Below, piece after piece: positions 34,493 through 41,047 of a stretch of 64,000 nt of DNA. The stretch lies in assembly GCF_900142525.1 (NCBI RefSeq), contig NZ_FRBD01000003.1, forward strand, positions 183,454 through 247,453, in the 5' to 3' direction. Origin of the DNA: Xylanibacter ruminicola (lineage in GTDB: Bacteria; Bacteroidota; Bacteroidia; Bacteroidales; Bacteroidaceae). The notes under the pieces were generated by a model. That model was not told the DNA's origin and searched no databases. It saw nothing but the letters and a program-made list of their open reading frames with translations. How positions within the stretch are numbered: position 1 is the stretch's first letter; every line of letters begins with the position of its first letter. The position numbers and the translations under genes are program-made.

Positions 34493-35350
34493 TCATTGCC
34501 ACCTGTATTTGTTCTTGATCTGTCTAAAAACAGGAATGTCTGAAACTGAGTCAAATAATAGGATGCTTGATCTGAACTTGATAATGTCATCACCGAATAT
34601 CTCGTAAGCAGAATACTTGTTGTTAAGTACCTCCTCAGAGATTTCAACAAGATGGTGTCTTAATACGGGGTGGTTAATGTACTGGTAGGCTTCTAATCGT
34701 CCATTGATGCCATAAAATAACGCTGGGCGACTATGAGTTCCTTTAATACCTGCCATTTGTGGGAAGATATACCAGATCCAATGAGTTCTCTTACATCCAG
34801 ACTTGACTTCTTGGAGTGCTTGGGCATAGGAGCTGACTTCGTCACCCTCGTTAACACCTCGGCCTGCACCATCGTGAGCATTCAGAAACCTCCTTAGATT
34901 AGGGCATCTTTCATTAACAATTGACTCTATGAAAAGATTATCTTGACCTATCTGACTATCAAGCCAATTCATCAATTGATGCGCTTCAAGACAGCCTAAT
35001 AGGGCGAACTCTATCAGACTTGCCCTAAGAATTCTGATTTTATTGCTATCATGTATCTTTGAAGCGATGTCTTGTTGGAGCAATGACAAGCACCAAGGCT
35101 TATAGCAATTGTTCATGAAATCGTCGTCAATACTCAAAGCCATAAACCCGAATCGAGTTAAGACGAAAACATCATTTGCATTTTGTGTCCCTTCATACAC
35201 AGGGAATAGAGACAACAGCTCCGCCAAATCATTTTTTGTTTCTGTTTTACGCTTCAAGGATATAAAGGCTTTATAGTCTTCATATAGCTTGATGTCATGT
35301 TCCGTTTTTGGAAATCTGTTATATACAAAGTCCTTGTCTATCTTATTCAT
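34493..35350 (-). CDS. DUF1810 protein with unknown N-terminal domain
   Basis: 285 residues. Residues 1-145 are an unassigned, mostly helical domain (with LRASLIEFALLGCLEAHQLM). Residues about 151-285 are DUF1810, containing THWIWYIFPQMAGIKG (189-204), FYGINGRLEAYQYINHPVLR and SSILLFDSVSD. The N-terminal part may confer partner specificity. It is followed 15 bp upstream by the next DUF1810 gene. Confidence 0.8.
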   Translation of the reverse strand: MNKIDKDFVYNRFPKTEHDIKLYEDYKAFISLKRKTETKNDLAELLSLFPVYEGTQNANDVFVLTRFGFMALSIDDDFMNNCYKPWCLSLLQQDIASKIHDSNKIRILRASLIEFALLGCLEAHQLMNWLDSQIGQDNLFIESIVNERCPNLRRFLNAHDGAGRGVNEGDEVSSYAQALQEVKSGCKRTHWIWYIFPQMAGIKGTHSRPALFYGINGRLEAYQYINHPVLRHHLVEISEEVLNNKYSAYEIFGDDIIKFRSSILLFDSVSDIPVFRQIKNKYRWQ

Positions 35351-35365
35351 ATATTCCTAATAAGA

Positions 35366-35761
35366 TCATTTCCAGCCATACTTCCTTAATACCTGTTTGA
35401 AAACAGGTTCATCAGAGATAGAGGCAAACAAGAGCATGCATGTGCGCAGTTTCATCACGCCCAAATTGCTGAAGATTTCAAATATCGGCTTGTCTATTTT
35501 CAAAAGAACCTGTGCTGCCTCAATTAGTCTTTCTCTCAATATCGGATGTTCGAAGTATGCTTTCGCCTCTTCACGTCCATCAAGTCCATAGAAATCAGTC
35601 AACTGACTAGTCCCTTTTCTTTTTAGCTGAGGATATACATATCTTATCCAGCATTCGAATCCAAGGTTGCCTTCCTGGATTTCTTTCAAAGCCAGTTCAT
35701 ACAAAGTGTTTTCACCTCTTTTACCGTCTTGTGCGGTTAAGAATCTTTGTAGATCTCCCAT
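35366..35761 (-). CDS. Stand-alone DUF1810 protein, diverged core
   Basis: 131 residues, only a DUF1810 domain. The signature region reads CWIRYVYPQLKRKGTSQ rather than HWIWYIFPQ, so a His and a Trp of the other two copies are changed. FYGLDGREEAKAYFEHPILRERL and the final MLLFASISDEPVFKQVLRKYGW are conserved. It may have a changed activity. It lies 6 bp after the DUF6717-like gene. Confidence 0.8.
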   Translation of the reverse strand: MGDLQRFLTAQDGKRGENTLYELALKEIQEGNLGFECWIRYVYPQLKRKGTSQLTDFYGLDGREEAKAYFEHPILRERLIEAAQVLLKIDKPIFEIFSNLGVMKLRTCMLLFASISDEPVFKQVLRKYGWK

Positions 35762-35767
35762 ACGTTC

Positions 35768-36235
35768 TCAGTCTTTCAATCCAAGTTCCTTCATTTTGTC
35801 ATCAGCCAGGTTCATGGGCTTTATCCACATGTAGTCGGGATATTGACCCAGCACGAAGAGAGTAACGGGACACAACCAGATGAAGCCTCCGAAGGAATTG
35901 GCAGCTACAAGGTCAACCTGATAGTGGGCGCCTCCGGTAATGCTGGAATCTTGCTTCTCTATTCGGAACCATCCTTTGGGCATCCTGTCAGAAACGATGT
36001 TTACGCAAACCTTGATTTTGGTGTGAGTTCCATCGTAAGAAAGTATCTCGCAGAGATCATCGGCTCCTTCCACCATCATCAGATTGTGGTGATCGAAAGG
36101 CCAGTCAGGGTAGTCCACATACCAACATCCATCGTCTTCTTTGGTAAAAGAGATGGTGTACTCGTCTTGACGACCAAAATACTTCTTCGACATCATCGAA
36201 GCTGCTTTCATCAAATCAGTAATTGAATAGTCCAT
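35768..36235 (-). CDS. DUF6717-like protein (paralogue of 27965-28402)
   Basis: 155 residues, sharing WYVDYPDWPFDHHNLMMVEG and IWLCPVTLFVLGQYPDYMWI with the protein encoded at 27965. It starts the 36235-34493 group, with a 6-bp gap to the DUF1810 gene. Function is unknown; the recurrence in two nearby groups implies a shared partner. Confidence 0.7.
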   Translation of the reverse strand: MDYSITDLMKAASMMSKKYFGRQDEYTISFTKEDDGCWYVDYPDWPFDHHNLMMVEGADDLCEILSYDGTHTKIKVCVNIVSDRMPKGWFRIEKQDSSITGGAHYQVDLVAANSFGGFIWLCPVTLFVLGQYPDYMWIKPMNLADDKMKELGLKD

Positions 36236-36305
36236 TAATTGTTTATTAAGTTAAACCTCGCATTATATATTACCAAAAACTCAGAAAAGGTAAACAACTG
36301 AAATG

Positions 36306-36998
36306 TTAGAATTCCAGGCGGAAGCCTTTTTCTTTCATTTCGTTGTAACTCTCTGGGTTGAACTTATAGAGGAAAGCAATCTTCTTGTTGGGCATTGGCA
36401 GTGTCTCATCGAGCTGGGTCAGAATGCCAAGCTTCAGCATTTTATTGCAAAAGTTACGTCTGTCGAACTTGACACTGAGGATGGCCTCATACAGATGTTG
36501 CAGTTGGGTCATGGTGAATTTCTCCGGCAACAACTCAAAGCCAATCGGCTCGAAGTGAATCTGACGACGAAGCTCATTAGTAGCCTCTCGTAATATCAAG
36601 TCGTGGTCGAATGCCAGTGAAGGCACTTTGTCGAGTGGGAACCACTGTGCCTTTGCGGCATCATCGCCTGCCTTTACCTCGCTGATACGCACCAAGGCAA
36701 AGTAGGCAATGGTGATGACTCGCTCACGAGGGTCACGGTCCACACCAGAGAAGGCATGAAACTGATGGATGTAGGCATCCTCCAGTCCTGTTTCTTCTTT
36801 AAGTTCGCGTTTGGCACCTTGAAGGGCCGTCTCGTCCATTTTCAGGAATCCGCCAGGGAAAGCCCAACGTCCTTTGAAAGGCTCAATGCCTCGTTCTATC
36901 AGTAAGACATTGAGCTTTGTCCCGTCAAATCCGAAAATCACGCAATCCGTTGTGACACACGGATGCGGATATTTGTAATGATACTTCAGTTCTTCCAT
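36306..36998 (-). CDS. NrtR-like Nudix transcription regulator
   Basis: 230 residues. A Nudix hydrolase domain (1-145) with a complete box GX5EX7REUXEEXGU at 49-71 (GGFLKMDETALQ... REL..EETGL) is followed by a C-terminal winged helix (about 150-225, LPEKFTMTQLQHLYEAIL and DRRNFCNKMLKLGIL). NrtR-type regulators sense ADP-ribose or related Nudix ligands and control NAD metabolism, and this fits the macro-like and DUF1810 neighbours. It lies 20 bp downstream of the sigma-factor gene. Confidence 0.9.
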   Translation of the reverse strand: MEELKYHYKYPHPCVTTDCVIFGFDGTKLNVLLIERGIEPFKGRWAFPGGFLKMDETALQGAKRELKEETGLEDAYIHQFHAFSGVDRDPRERVITIAYFALVRISEVKAGDDAAKAQWFPLDKVPSLAFDHDLILREATNELRRQIHFEPIGFELLPEKFTMTQLQHLYEAILSVKFDRRNFCNKMLKLGILTQLDETLPMPNKKIAFLYKFNPESYNEMKEKGFRLEF

Positions 36999-37018
36999 AT
37001 ATTGTCGTATTTAGTCGT

Positions 37019-37696
37019 TTATGCAGCCAGAGGCAGATTCTTAAAATCCGCCTCATTTTCTTTCATCATTTCTATCATCCTCCTTAACACTTTATTCTTT
37101 TTACTCTTTACACTATTTCCATTCCTATAACCAATTTTCTTCGCAATTTCCTCCATTTTACAACCATCCACATAATAACTCTCCAATATCATCCTATCCA
37201 CTTCCTTCAACTTACTCCAGATTCTATCCAACTTCTCATATCTTTCATCCTCATTTCCTCTTTCATCCATCACATCAAAGATCTCCTCAATTCCCCTTTC
37301 ATCATCCTCTCTCACTTCATAACCTCTTTTCATTATCCTATCCAAACTCTCTATATCCTCATTAACCTTTCTCAAATAATGCATCCCAATATTCCTACAA
37401 ACCCTAACCAGATAACCAACCATACTCTTTTCCTTCAACTTAAACTCCTTATCCATCATCTTTCCCCACAACACCAAACATCCATCATTATAAACCTCCT
37501 CCAAATCTTCATACCTTAAACTCTTAAACCTTCCCATCAACCTCATCAACACATTCTCTCTTTCACCATCCACCACCTTATTAAATAAATAAGTACTCAC
37601 ACTAAGAAGTCCACTCTTTTCTTCCTTCAGAGTCAACTTCTCAACATTCTCATTCTCAAAACCACTTACCTTAATTCTTACTACCATACCCTTCAT
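37019..37696 (-). CDS. ECF-like sigma factor encoded by a cytosine-depleted gene
   Basis: 225 residues. Region 2 (about 46-112) has EDLEEVYNDGCLVLWGKM and YLVRVCRNIGMHYLRK; region 4 (about 157-207) has LKEVDRMILESYYVDGCKME and EIAKKIGYRNGNSVKSKKNK. From 37052 to 37696 the coding strand holds about 10 C in 645 bases, and the protein has no Gln, one His and one Pro, unlike any neighbour. Only the last 11 codons (around DFKNLPLAA) have normal composition. The start ATG at 37696 follows the palindrome at 37707 and the box at 37725. The Nudix regulator follows by 20 bp. Confidence 0.85.
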   Translation of the reverse strand: MKGMVVRIKVSGFENENVEKLTLKEEKSGLLSVSTYLFNKVVDGERENVLMRLMGRFKSLRYEDLEEVYNDGCLVLWGKMMDKEFKLKEKSMVGYLVRVCRNIGMHYLRKVNEDIESLDRIMKRGYEVREDDERGIEEIFDVMDERGNEDERYEKLDRIWSKLKEVDRMILESYYVDGCKMEEIAKKIGYRNGNSVKSKKNKVLRRMIEMMKENEADFKNLPLAA

Positions 37697-37706
37697 TTTT
37701 AATTAT

Positions 37707-37722
37707 TGCGTAATATTTACGC
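37707..37722. promoter_or_regulatory. Palindrome TGCGTAATATTTACGC, probable operator
   Basis: The core GCGTAA-TAT-TTACGC is a perfect inverted repeat lying between the -7 box (37725-37732) and the sigma ATG, overlapping the expected transcription start. It matches the second copy at 37762 in 14 of 16 positions, so a regulator probably binds both. Confidence 0.65.
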
Positions 37723-37724
37723 TG

Positions 37725-37732
37725 CAAAAGTA
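37725..37732 (-). promoter_or_regulatory. Bacteroidota -7 box (TACTTTTG) for the sigma-factor gene
   Basis: TACTTTTGC on the minus strand, 29 bp upstream of the ATG at 37696, bracketed by the two palindromes at 37707 and 37762. Confidence 0.65.
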
Positions 37733-37761
37733 CAAAGAATATTTTATTCTTGCAAGAAAAA

Positions 37762-37777
37762 TGCGTATTTTTTACGC
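37762..37777. promoter_or_regulatory. Palindrome TGCGTATTTTTTACGC, second copy
   Basis: Perfect arms TGCGTA and TACGCA around TTTTT (37762-37778). It lies 55 bp from the first copy on the upstream side of the sigma -7 box, in a -33 to -60 position. Confidence 0.65.
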
Positions 37778-37889
37778 AATTGATTACTTTTTTCTTCTTT
37801 TTGGCAATATATTATGCCCGCTTTTGGGTAAAATGTGATTTAAAATGGTGTTTTATGATGAAAATTAATGTGTATTCGGAAAAAAATGG

Positions 37890-37897
37890 TAATTTTG
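37890..37897 (+). promoter_or_regulatory. Bacteroidota -7 box (TAATTTTG), plus strand
   Basis: TAATTTTGC ends 14 bp before the ATG at 37912, so the transcript would have a very short leader of about 8 bases. It argues for the 37912 start over in-frame ATGs upstream. Confidence 0.5.
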
Positions 37898-37911
37898 CTT
37901 CTAATTCGAAA

Positions 37912-38466
37912 ATGAAGCCCATGATTATCATTGAGTCAAAGAAAAAGACATTGGAATCGCTAAAGGCTCAGTACCCTGATGCGATGATCATCGACGTGAC
38001 GAGTCATGCCCAGGATGAATTCGTCAAGTTCAGTCCCTTCTATCCCAATGGTGGTATTCCAGTTCCGTTTACGGATGACATTGCTGTTTCTGTTGAAGGT
38101 ATTTGGCAAGGACTGAAGGTTTTCGAGGATGCCGACGTAGACCCAACCTTTTTCTCGAAGCGCGACATGAAGAACCTAAAACGTACCGTAAGGAAGTTTG
38201 GTCCCTGTCTCGGACATCGAAAGGGCGTTCATGGTGAGGAACTCCTGGGATATATCGAGGCACGTAAGTTGATTTACCTCCCATGCTACAAGTGGGTGCT
38301 GGAGAATAAACTCCAAAAGTTGGTGGCTGCAGTACGTATCATCTCGAAGAACAAACCCGTTGTATTGCTTGACTACAACACTAACCCTGATGTCAACAAT
38401 CCTAAGAAGCCTCTCTCGCATGCTTCGCTAATCAAAGCCTACATCGAGGGAAACTACCCAGAGTAA
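37912..38466 (+). CDS. Conserved hypothetical protein (DUF6939-like)
   Basis: 184 residues from ATG at 37912. In-frame ATGs upstream (37750, 37855, 37858) encode an atypical hydrophobic lead and lie before the -7 box at 37890, so are rejected. The product starts MKPMIIIESKKKTLESLK and has FSPFYPNGGIPVPFTDD, SVEGIWQGLKVFED and KRTVRKFGPCLGHRKGVHG. I recall this PxGGIPVPF and EGIWQGLK pattern as DUF6939, not verified. It diverges from the sigma gene and is followed by a terminator at 38501. Confidence 0.8.
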   Translation: MKPMIIIESKKKTLESLKAQYPDAMIIDVTSHAQDEFVKFSPFYPNGGIPVPFTDDIAVSVEGIWQGLKVFEDADVDPTFFSKRDMKNLKRTVRKFGPCLGHRKGVHGEELLGYIEARKLIYLPCYKWVLENKLQKLVAAVRIISKNKPVVLLDYNTNPDVNNPKKPLSHASLIKAYIEGNYPE

Positions 38467-38500
38467 TACCAAGTGCTCTCTATCTTTATCACTTTAATAC

Positions 38501-38529
38501 GGGATGCCTTATTGAGCATCCCTTTTTTT
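38501..38529 (+). terminator. Intrinsic terminator after the DUF6939-like gene
   Basis: GGGATGC (38501-38507) and GCATCCC (38516-38522) form a perfect 7-bp stem with an 8-base loop, followed by seven T. It lies 35 bp after the stop at 38466. Confidence 0.85.
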
Positions 38530-38557
38530 ATTCATTCACCCCAAATATCAAGCATTT

Positions 38558-38650
38558 ATGAATAATTTAGAAGCATTAAACCTTAAAACAGACCAATGAA
38601 AGTATGTTAAGGAGCTAGATCCTAATGACATCTTTGAATTTTTGTTTTAG
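38558..38650 (+). pseudogene. Possible gene remnant with in-frame TGA
   Basis: The frame from ATG at 38558 reads MNNLEALNLKTDQ, TGA at 38597, then KYVKELDPNDIFEFLF and TAG at 38648. The protein-like composition on both sides of the TGA suggests a decayed gene start; no family was recognised. Confidence 0.35.
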
Positions 38651-38697
38651 ATCCCCATTTCTAAAAGACAAATATACTTCACAGTCATCCTTCTAAC

Positions 38698-38737
38698 AAC
38701 CGACGGGTAATGTTCAAGAACATCACTCGTCGGTTTT
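38698..38737 (+). terminator. Long hairpin with T tail
   Basis: Arms 38698-38715 (AACCGACGGGTAATGTTC) and 38718-38735 pair over 18 positions with two G-U pairs, followed by TT. It lies downstream of the remnant at 38558 and 80 bp from the next gene, so could be the terminator of a lost transcript. Confidence 0.5.
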
Positions 38738-38815
38738 ATTGTTTAATCAAATTGCTTAAAATTCGATACTTTGTAACAAATACCGATAATCGTTACTTGT
38801 TTGCTTTCCCCTCTG

Positions 38816-39214
38816 CTATGAAAGTATTGTCAGAGCCTGTTTAATACCATCCATCAAAGCCTGATCGTATGACTTGCGGGGATGGGTGTCACGGCTTAAG
38901 CCATCGGAAAGACGGATGAGTCGGCAATAATAATCACCTGTATTCTGGAAAAAAGTATCTCGGCAGATTAGTAATTCGAGATGCTTTTTTCGGCGTAGCC
39001 AATCTTGTACGGCAGATAATGTGGGAGCGGAATAGTATCTGGCTCCGCGTCCTCGTGTCTGTTTGGGCGCATTATAGTCCTTCAGTAGGAGTTCCTCACC
39101 ATCGGCTGACTGTAGCTCTCCATCGAGATTATAGTATGATAAGGTGGGTTCCCTGAAACCCAACTTCCACAGCTGTCTCGCCATTACCTTATCTACTACT
39201 ACCTGCTTAAGCAT
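38816..39214 (-). CDS. Hypothetical protein
   Basis: 132 residues from the ATG at 39214; an alternative TTG at 39235 lies within the -7 box and is rejected. The product starts MLKQVVVDKVMARQLWKLG and contains YSAPTLSAVQDWLRRKKHLE and DTFFQNTGDYYCRLIRL. It resembles small conserved proteins of Bacteroidota mobile elements; function unknown. Flanked by two gene-poor gaps. Confidence 0.72.
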   Translation of the reverse strand: MLKQVVVDKVMARQLWKLGFREPTLSYYNLDGELQSADGEELLLKDYNAPKQTRGRGARYYSAPTLSAVQDWLRRKKHLELLICRDTFFQNTGDYYCRLIRLSDGLSRDTHPRKSYDQALMDGIKQALTILS

Positions 39215-39232
39215 AACCTCGCATTTGGTCTG

Positions 39233-39240
39233 CAAAATTA
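39233..39240 (-). promoter_or_regulatory. Bacteroidota -7 box (TAATTTTG) for the 38816 gene
   Basis: TAATTTTGC on the minus strand, 18 bp upstream of the ATG at 39214. The 5' leader would be only about 12 bases. Confidence 0.5.
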
Positions 39241-39374
39241 CGATTTTATTTTTGAATTGACGATGAAATGGAGGCTTTTTCGCGCATTTTCATGGATTTG
39301 AATCATGGTTATCGTTGTTTTGCATCTTTATCGCCTGACATCTCGCAGTTTTCCTTGTCAGGGTTATTCGGTTC

Positions 39375-39568
39375 TTAACACCTTTACGGGTGCAAAGTTA
39401 GCCGAATGCGCAATCCACCAATAACCAGTCGCTGGCTCCTTATTCAGAGGAATTTTCCGTAGCAGGCTTCCCAAATGCGCGTATTTGGGTATTCTACGGA
39501 AAATTGCACCGAATTTCTTGGTTTGGATTGCACGGTCATTCAGCACTTTCAGCACCGGTAAAGGTTAA
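39375..39568. repeat. Large nested imperfect palindrome (structured repeat)
   Basis: Five nested pairs: 39375-39393 with 39552-39568 (TTAACACCTTTACGGGTGC with GCACCGGTAAAGGTTAA); 39401-39408 with 39537-39544; GCAATCCA at 39410 with TGGATTGC at 39524; ATTTTCCGTAG at 39452 with CTACGGAAAAT at 39494; and the tip CCCAAAT-GCGCGT-ATTTGGG (39470-39489). A side hairpin AATAACCAG-TCG-CTGG (39420-39435) lies on one arm. An antisense ORF across it is a by-product. I recall similar repeats in other Prevotella genomes, not checked. Confidence 0.8.
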
Positions 39569-39679
39569 ACCGCGATAACGCAGACAATGCTAAAAAAAAC
39601 TACGTGCCAGGCAAGATGAACCTGAACAAAATAAAAGGTTTCCCGCTCCTACGTAGGCAATAAAATCAAGACAAGCGAT

Positions 39680-40204
39680 ATGACGATTTGCTTAAATACA
39701 TACACCCCCAACCGCTACCTCGGACACGCAAGCTTCGAGGCTCTGATGACCCACGACTACATAATCAATTTCAAGAGTGGCAGGTCGGCAGCACAGAAAA
39801 GGGCAGTAAGGGAGGTGTGTCTGGCTCTGAGTATGACCGATATGAAGAACGTGGTCTTCGCATGTGTTCCCGCCAGCTGTAACCGCACCAACACTCTTCG
39901 TTATCGCAACTTCGCCCAAATGGTGTGTGAACGCACAGGAGCAACCAACGCCTACGGACATATCATCATCAATGGCAAACGCTCGAAACTACATCGTAGC
40001 AAGACGCATATGGTATGTGATGCAGCCAACGAGGAGATTCACCTCGACCCCGACATGTTCAATGCTTCGGCCAAGGTCCTACTCTTCGACGATATTGTCA
40101 GCAGCGGCAAGAGCATGAGGGAGTTTGCCAAGCTGGTGGAAGAGACGGGAGCTAAGGTTATCGGTGGTATCGCACTCGGACACACGAAACATTATAAACA
40201 CTAA
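39680..40204 (+). CDS. Orphan phosphoribosyltransferase-like protein
   Basis: 174 residues. The type I PRTase signature VLLFDDIVSSGKSM is near 133-146, binding PRPP, after a ComF-like alpha/beta start. A cysteine pair (VFACVPASCNRT) could bind zinc as in ComF-like proteins. Frequently carried next to RadC in Bacteroidota elements; the base or nucleotide substrate is unknown. It ends 13 bp before the RadC gene. Confidence 0.83.
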   Translation: MTICLNTYTPNRYLGHASFEALMTHDYIINFKSGRSAAQKRAVREVCLALSMTDMKNVVFACVPASCNRTNTLRYRNFAQMVCERTGATNAYGHIIINGKRSKLHRSKTHMVCDAANEEIHLDPDMFNASAKVLLFDDIVSSGKSMREFAKLVEETGAKVIGGIALGHTKHYKH

Positions 40205-40217
40205 AATATTCAAGATT

Positions 40218-40919
40218 ATGCAGACAGCAGCAGTAAAAAGTCTCCCGATCAGTTCGTGGAGCATGGAGGACAGACCTTCAGACAAGATGATTGAGTTAGG
40301 GACAAGCGCACTCACGGACGCAGAACTTCTGAGCATTATTATTGGCTCGGGAACGCACAAGGCTTCAGCGGTGGACATCGCCAAGCACCTATTGGCAGAC
40401 CATCAGAACAATCTCCATGAACTGGCTAAGGCTGAGTTCAACGAGATTCGCGAGACGGAGGGTATCGGCACCAGTACCGCCTGCCGCATCATGGCAGCCA
40501 TCGAGTTAGGTAAGCGCAGACAAGCAGCACAATTAGGGGAACACCCCGACCTGTCAACGGCCTGTAGGGTACATCAGTTCATGCAGCCCTTTTGCCAAGA
40601 CCTCAAAAGCGAGGAAGCCCACCTGCTCCTCATGAATCAGAACTATCGTCTTATCAAGCATATCAAGCTATCGCAGGGAGGTATCACGGAGACGCTGATG
40701 GACATACGCCTTATCATGAAGTACGCTGTTACCAACAATGCCACCATCCTCACCGTCGTTCATAACCACCCCTCGGACAATCCGCGTCCCAGCCGTGTGG
40801 ATGACGAGATAACCAAGTCCATCAATAACGCCTGCAAAGTGATGCGCATCCACTTCTGCGACCATGTGATTGTATGTTCCCAAGAATATTACTCGTATCG
40901 TGAGAACGGCAAGCTATAG
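40218..40919 (+). CDS. radC: RadC family (JAB/MPN domain) protein
   Basis: 233 residues from ATG at 40218; an earlier in-frame ATG at 40125 lies inside the previous gene. It begins with RPSDKMIELGTSALTDAELL and ends with the RadC JAB core: VVHNHPSDNPRPSRVDDEIT. RadC-type proteins are common in mobile elements; the metalloprotease-like fold probably has a DNA-related role, not classical DNA repair. It is in the same operon as the PRTase gene. Confidence 0.93.
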   Translation: MQTAAVKSLPISSWSMEDRPSDKMIELGTSALTDAELLSIIIGSGTHKASAVDIAKHLLADHQNNLHELAKAEFNEIRETEGIGTSTACRIMAAIELGKRRQAAQLGEHPDLSTACRVHQFMQPFCQDLKSEEAHLLLMNQNYRLIKHIKLSQGGITETLMDIRLIMKYAVTNNATILTVVHNHPSDNPRPSRVDDEITKSINNACKVMRIHFCDHVIVCSQEYYSYRENGKL

Positions 40920-41010
40920 GAGGCCCGACAGTTGGCTGCTCACGAGGTGGCCAACTGTTAAACTCCCTCATTTTTGTGTTAAAACCGAGTAATGCAACTG
41001 ATATTATGTC

Positions 41011-41018
41011 TAACTTTG
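41011..41018 (+). promoter_or_regulatory. Bacteroidota -7 box (TAACTTTG), plus strand
   Basis: TAACTTTGC, 29 bp upstream of the ATG at 41048. Confidence 0.55.
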
Positions 41019-41047
41019 CGATTTTGCTAATTAAAAACGAATGAACT

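Larger units (their letters stand above)
38467..38815. other. 349-bp gap without an intact gene
   Basis: It holds a clear terminator (38501-38529), a possible gene remnant (38558-38650) and a long hairpin (38698-38735). Nothing else was recognised. Confidence 0.7.
39215..39679. other. 465-bp gap holding a nested palindromic element
   Basis: It carries the -7 box for the 38816 gene (39233), a 7-bp inverted repeat CCTGACA/TGTCAGG (39334-39362) and the large nested palindrome (39375-39568). The last 110 bp before the gene at 39680 show no clear motif. Confidence 0.7.

Noticed and set aside
37019..37696. C-poor region as a non-coding low-complexity tract
   Set aside because: The frame is open for 225 codons and encodes both sigma regions in order.
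39364..39555. 63-codon frame on the minus strand over the nested palindrome
   Set aside because: It is formed entirely by inverted-repeat sequence and has no promoter or family; treated as a by-product of the repeat.
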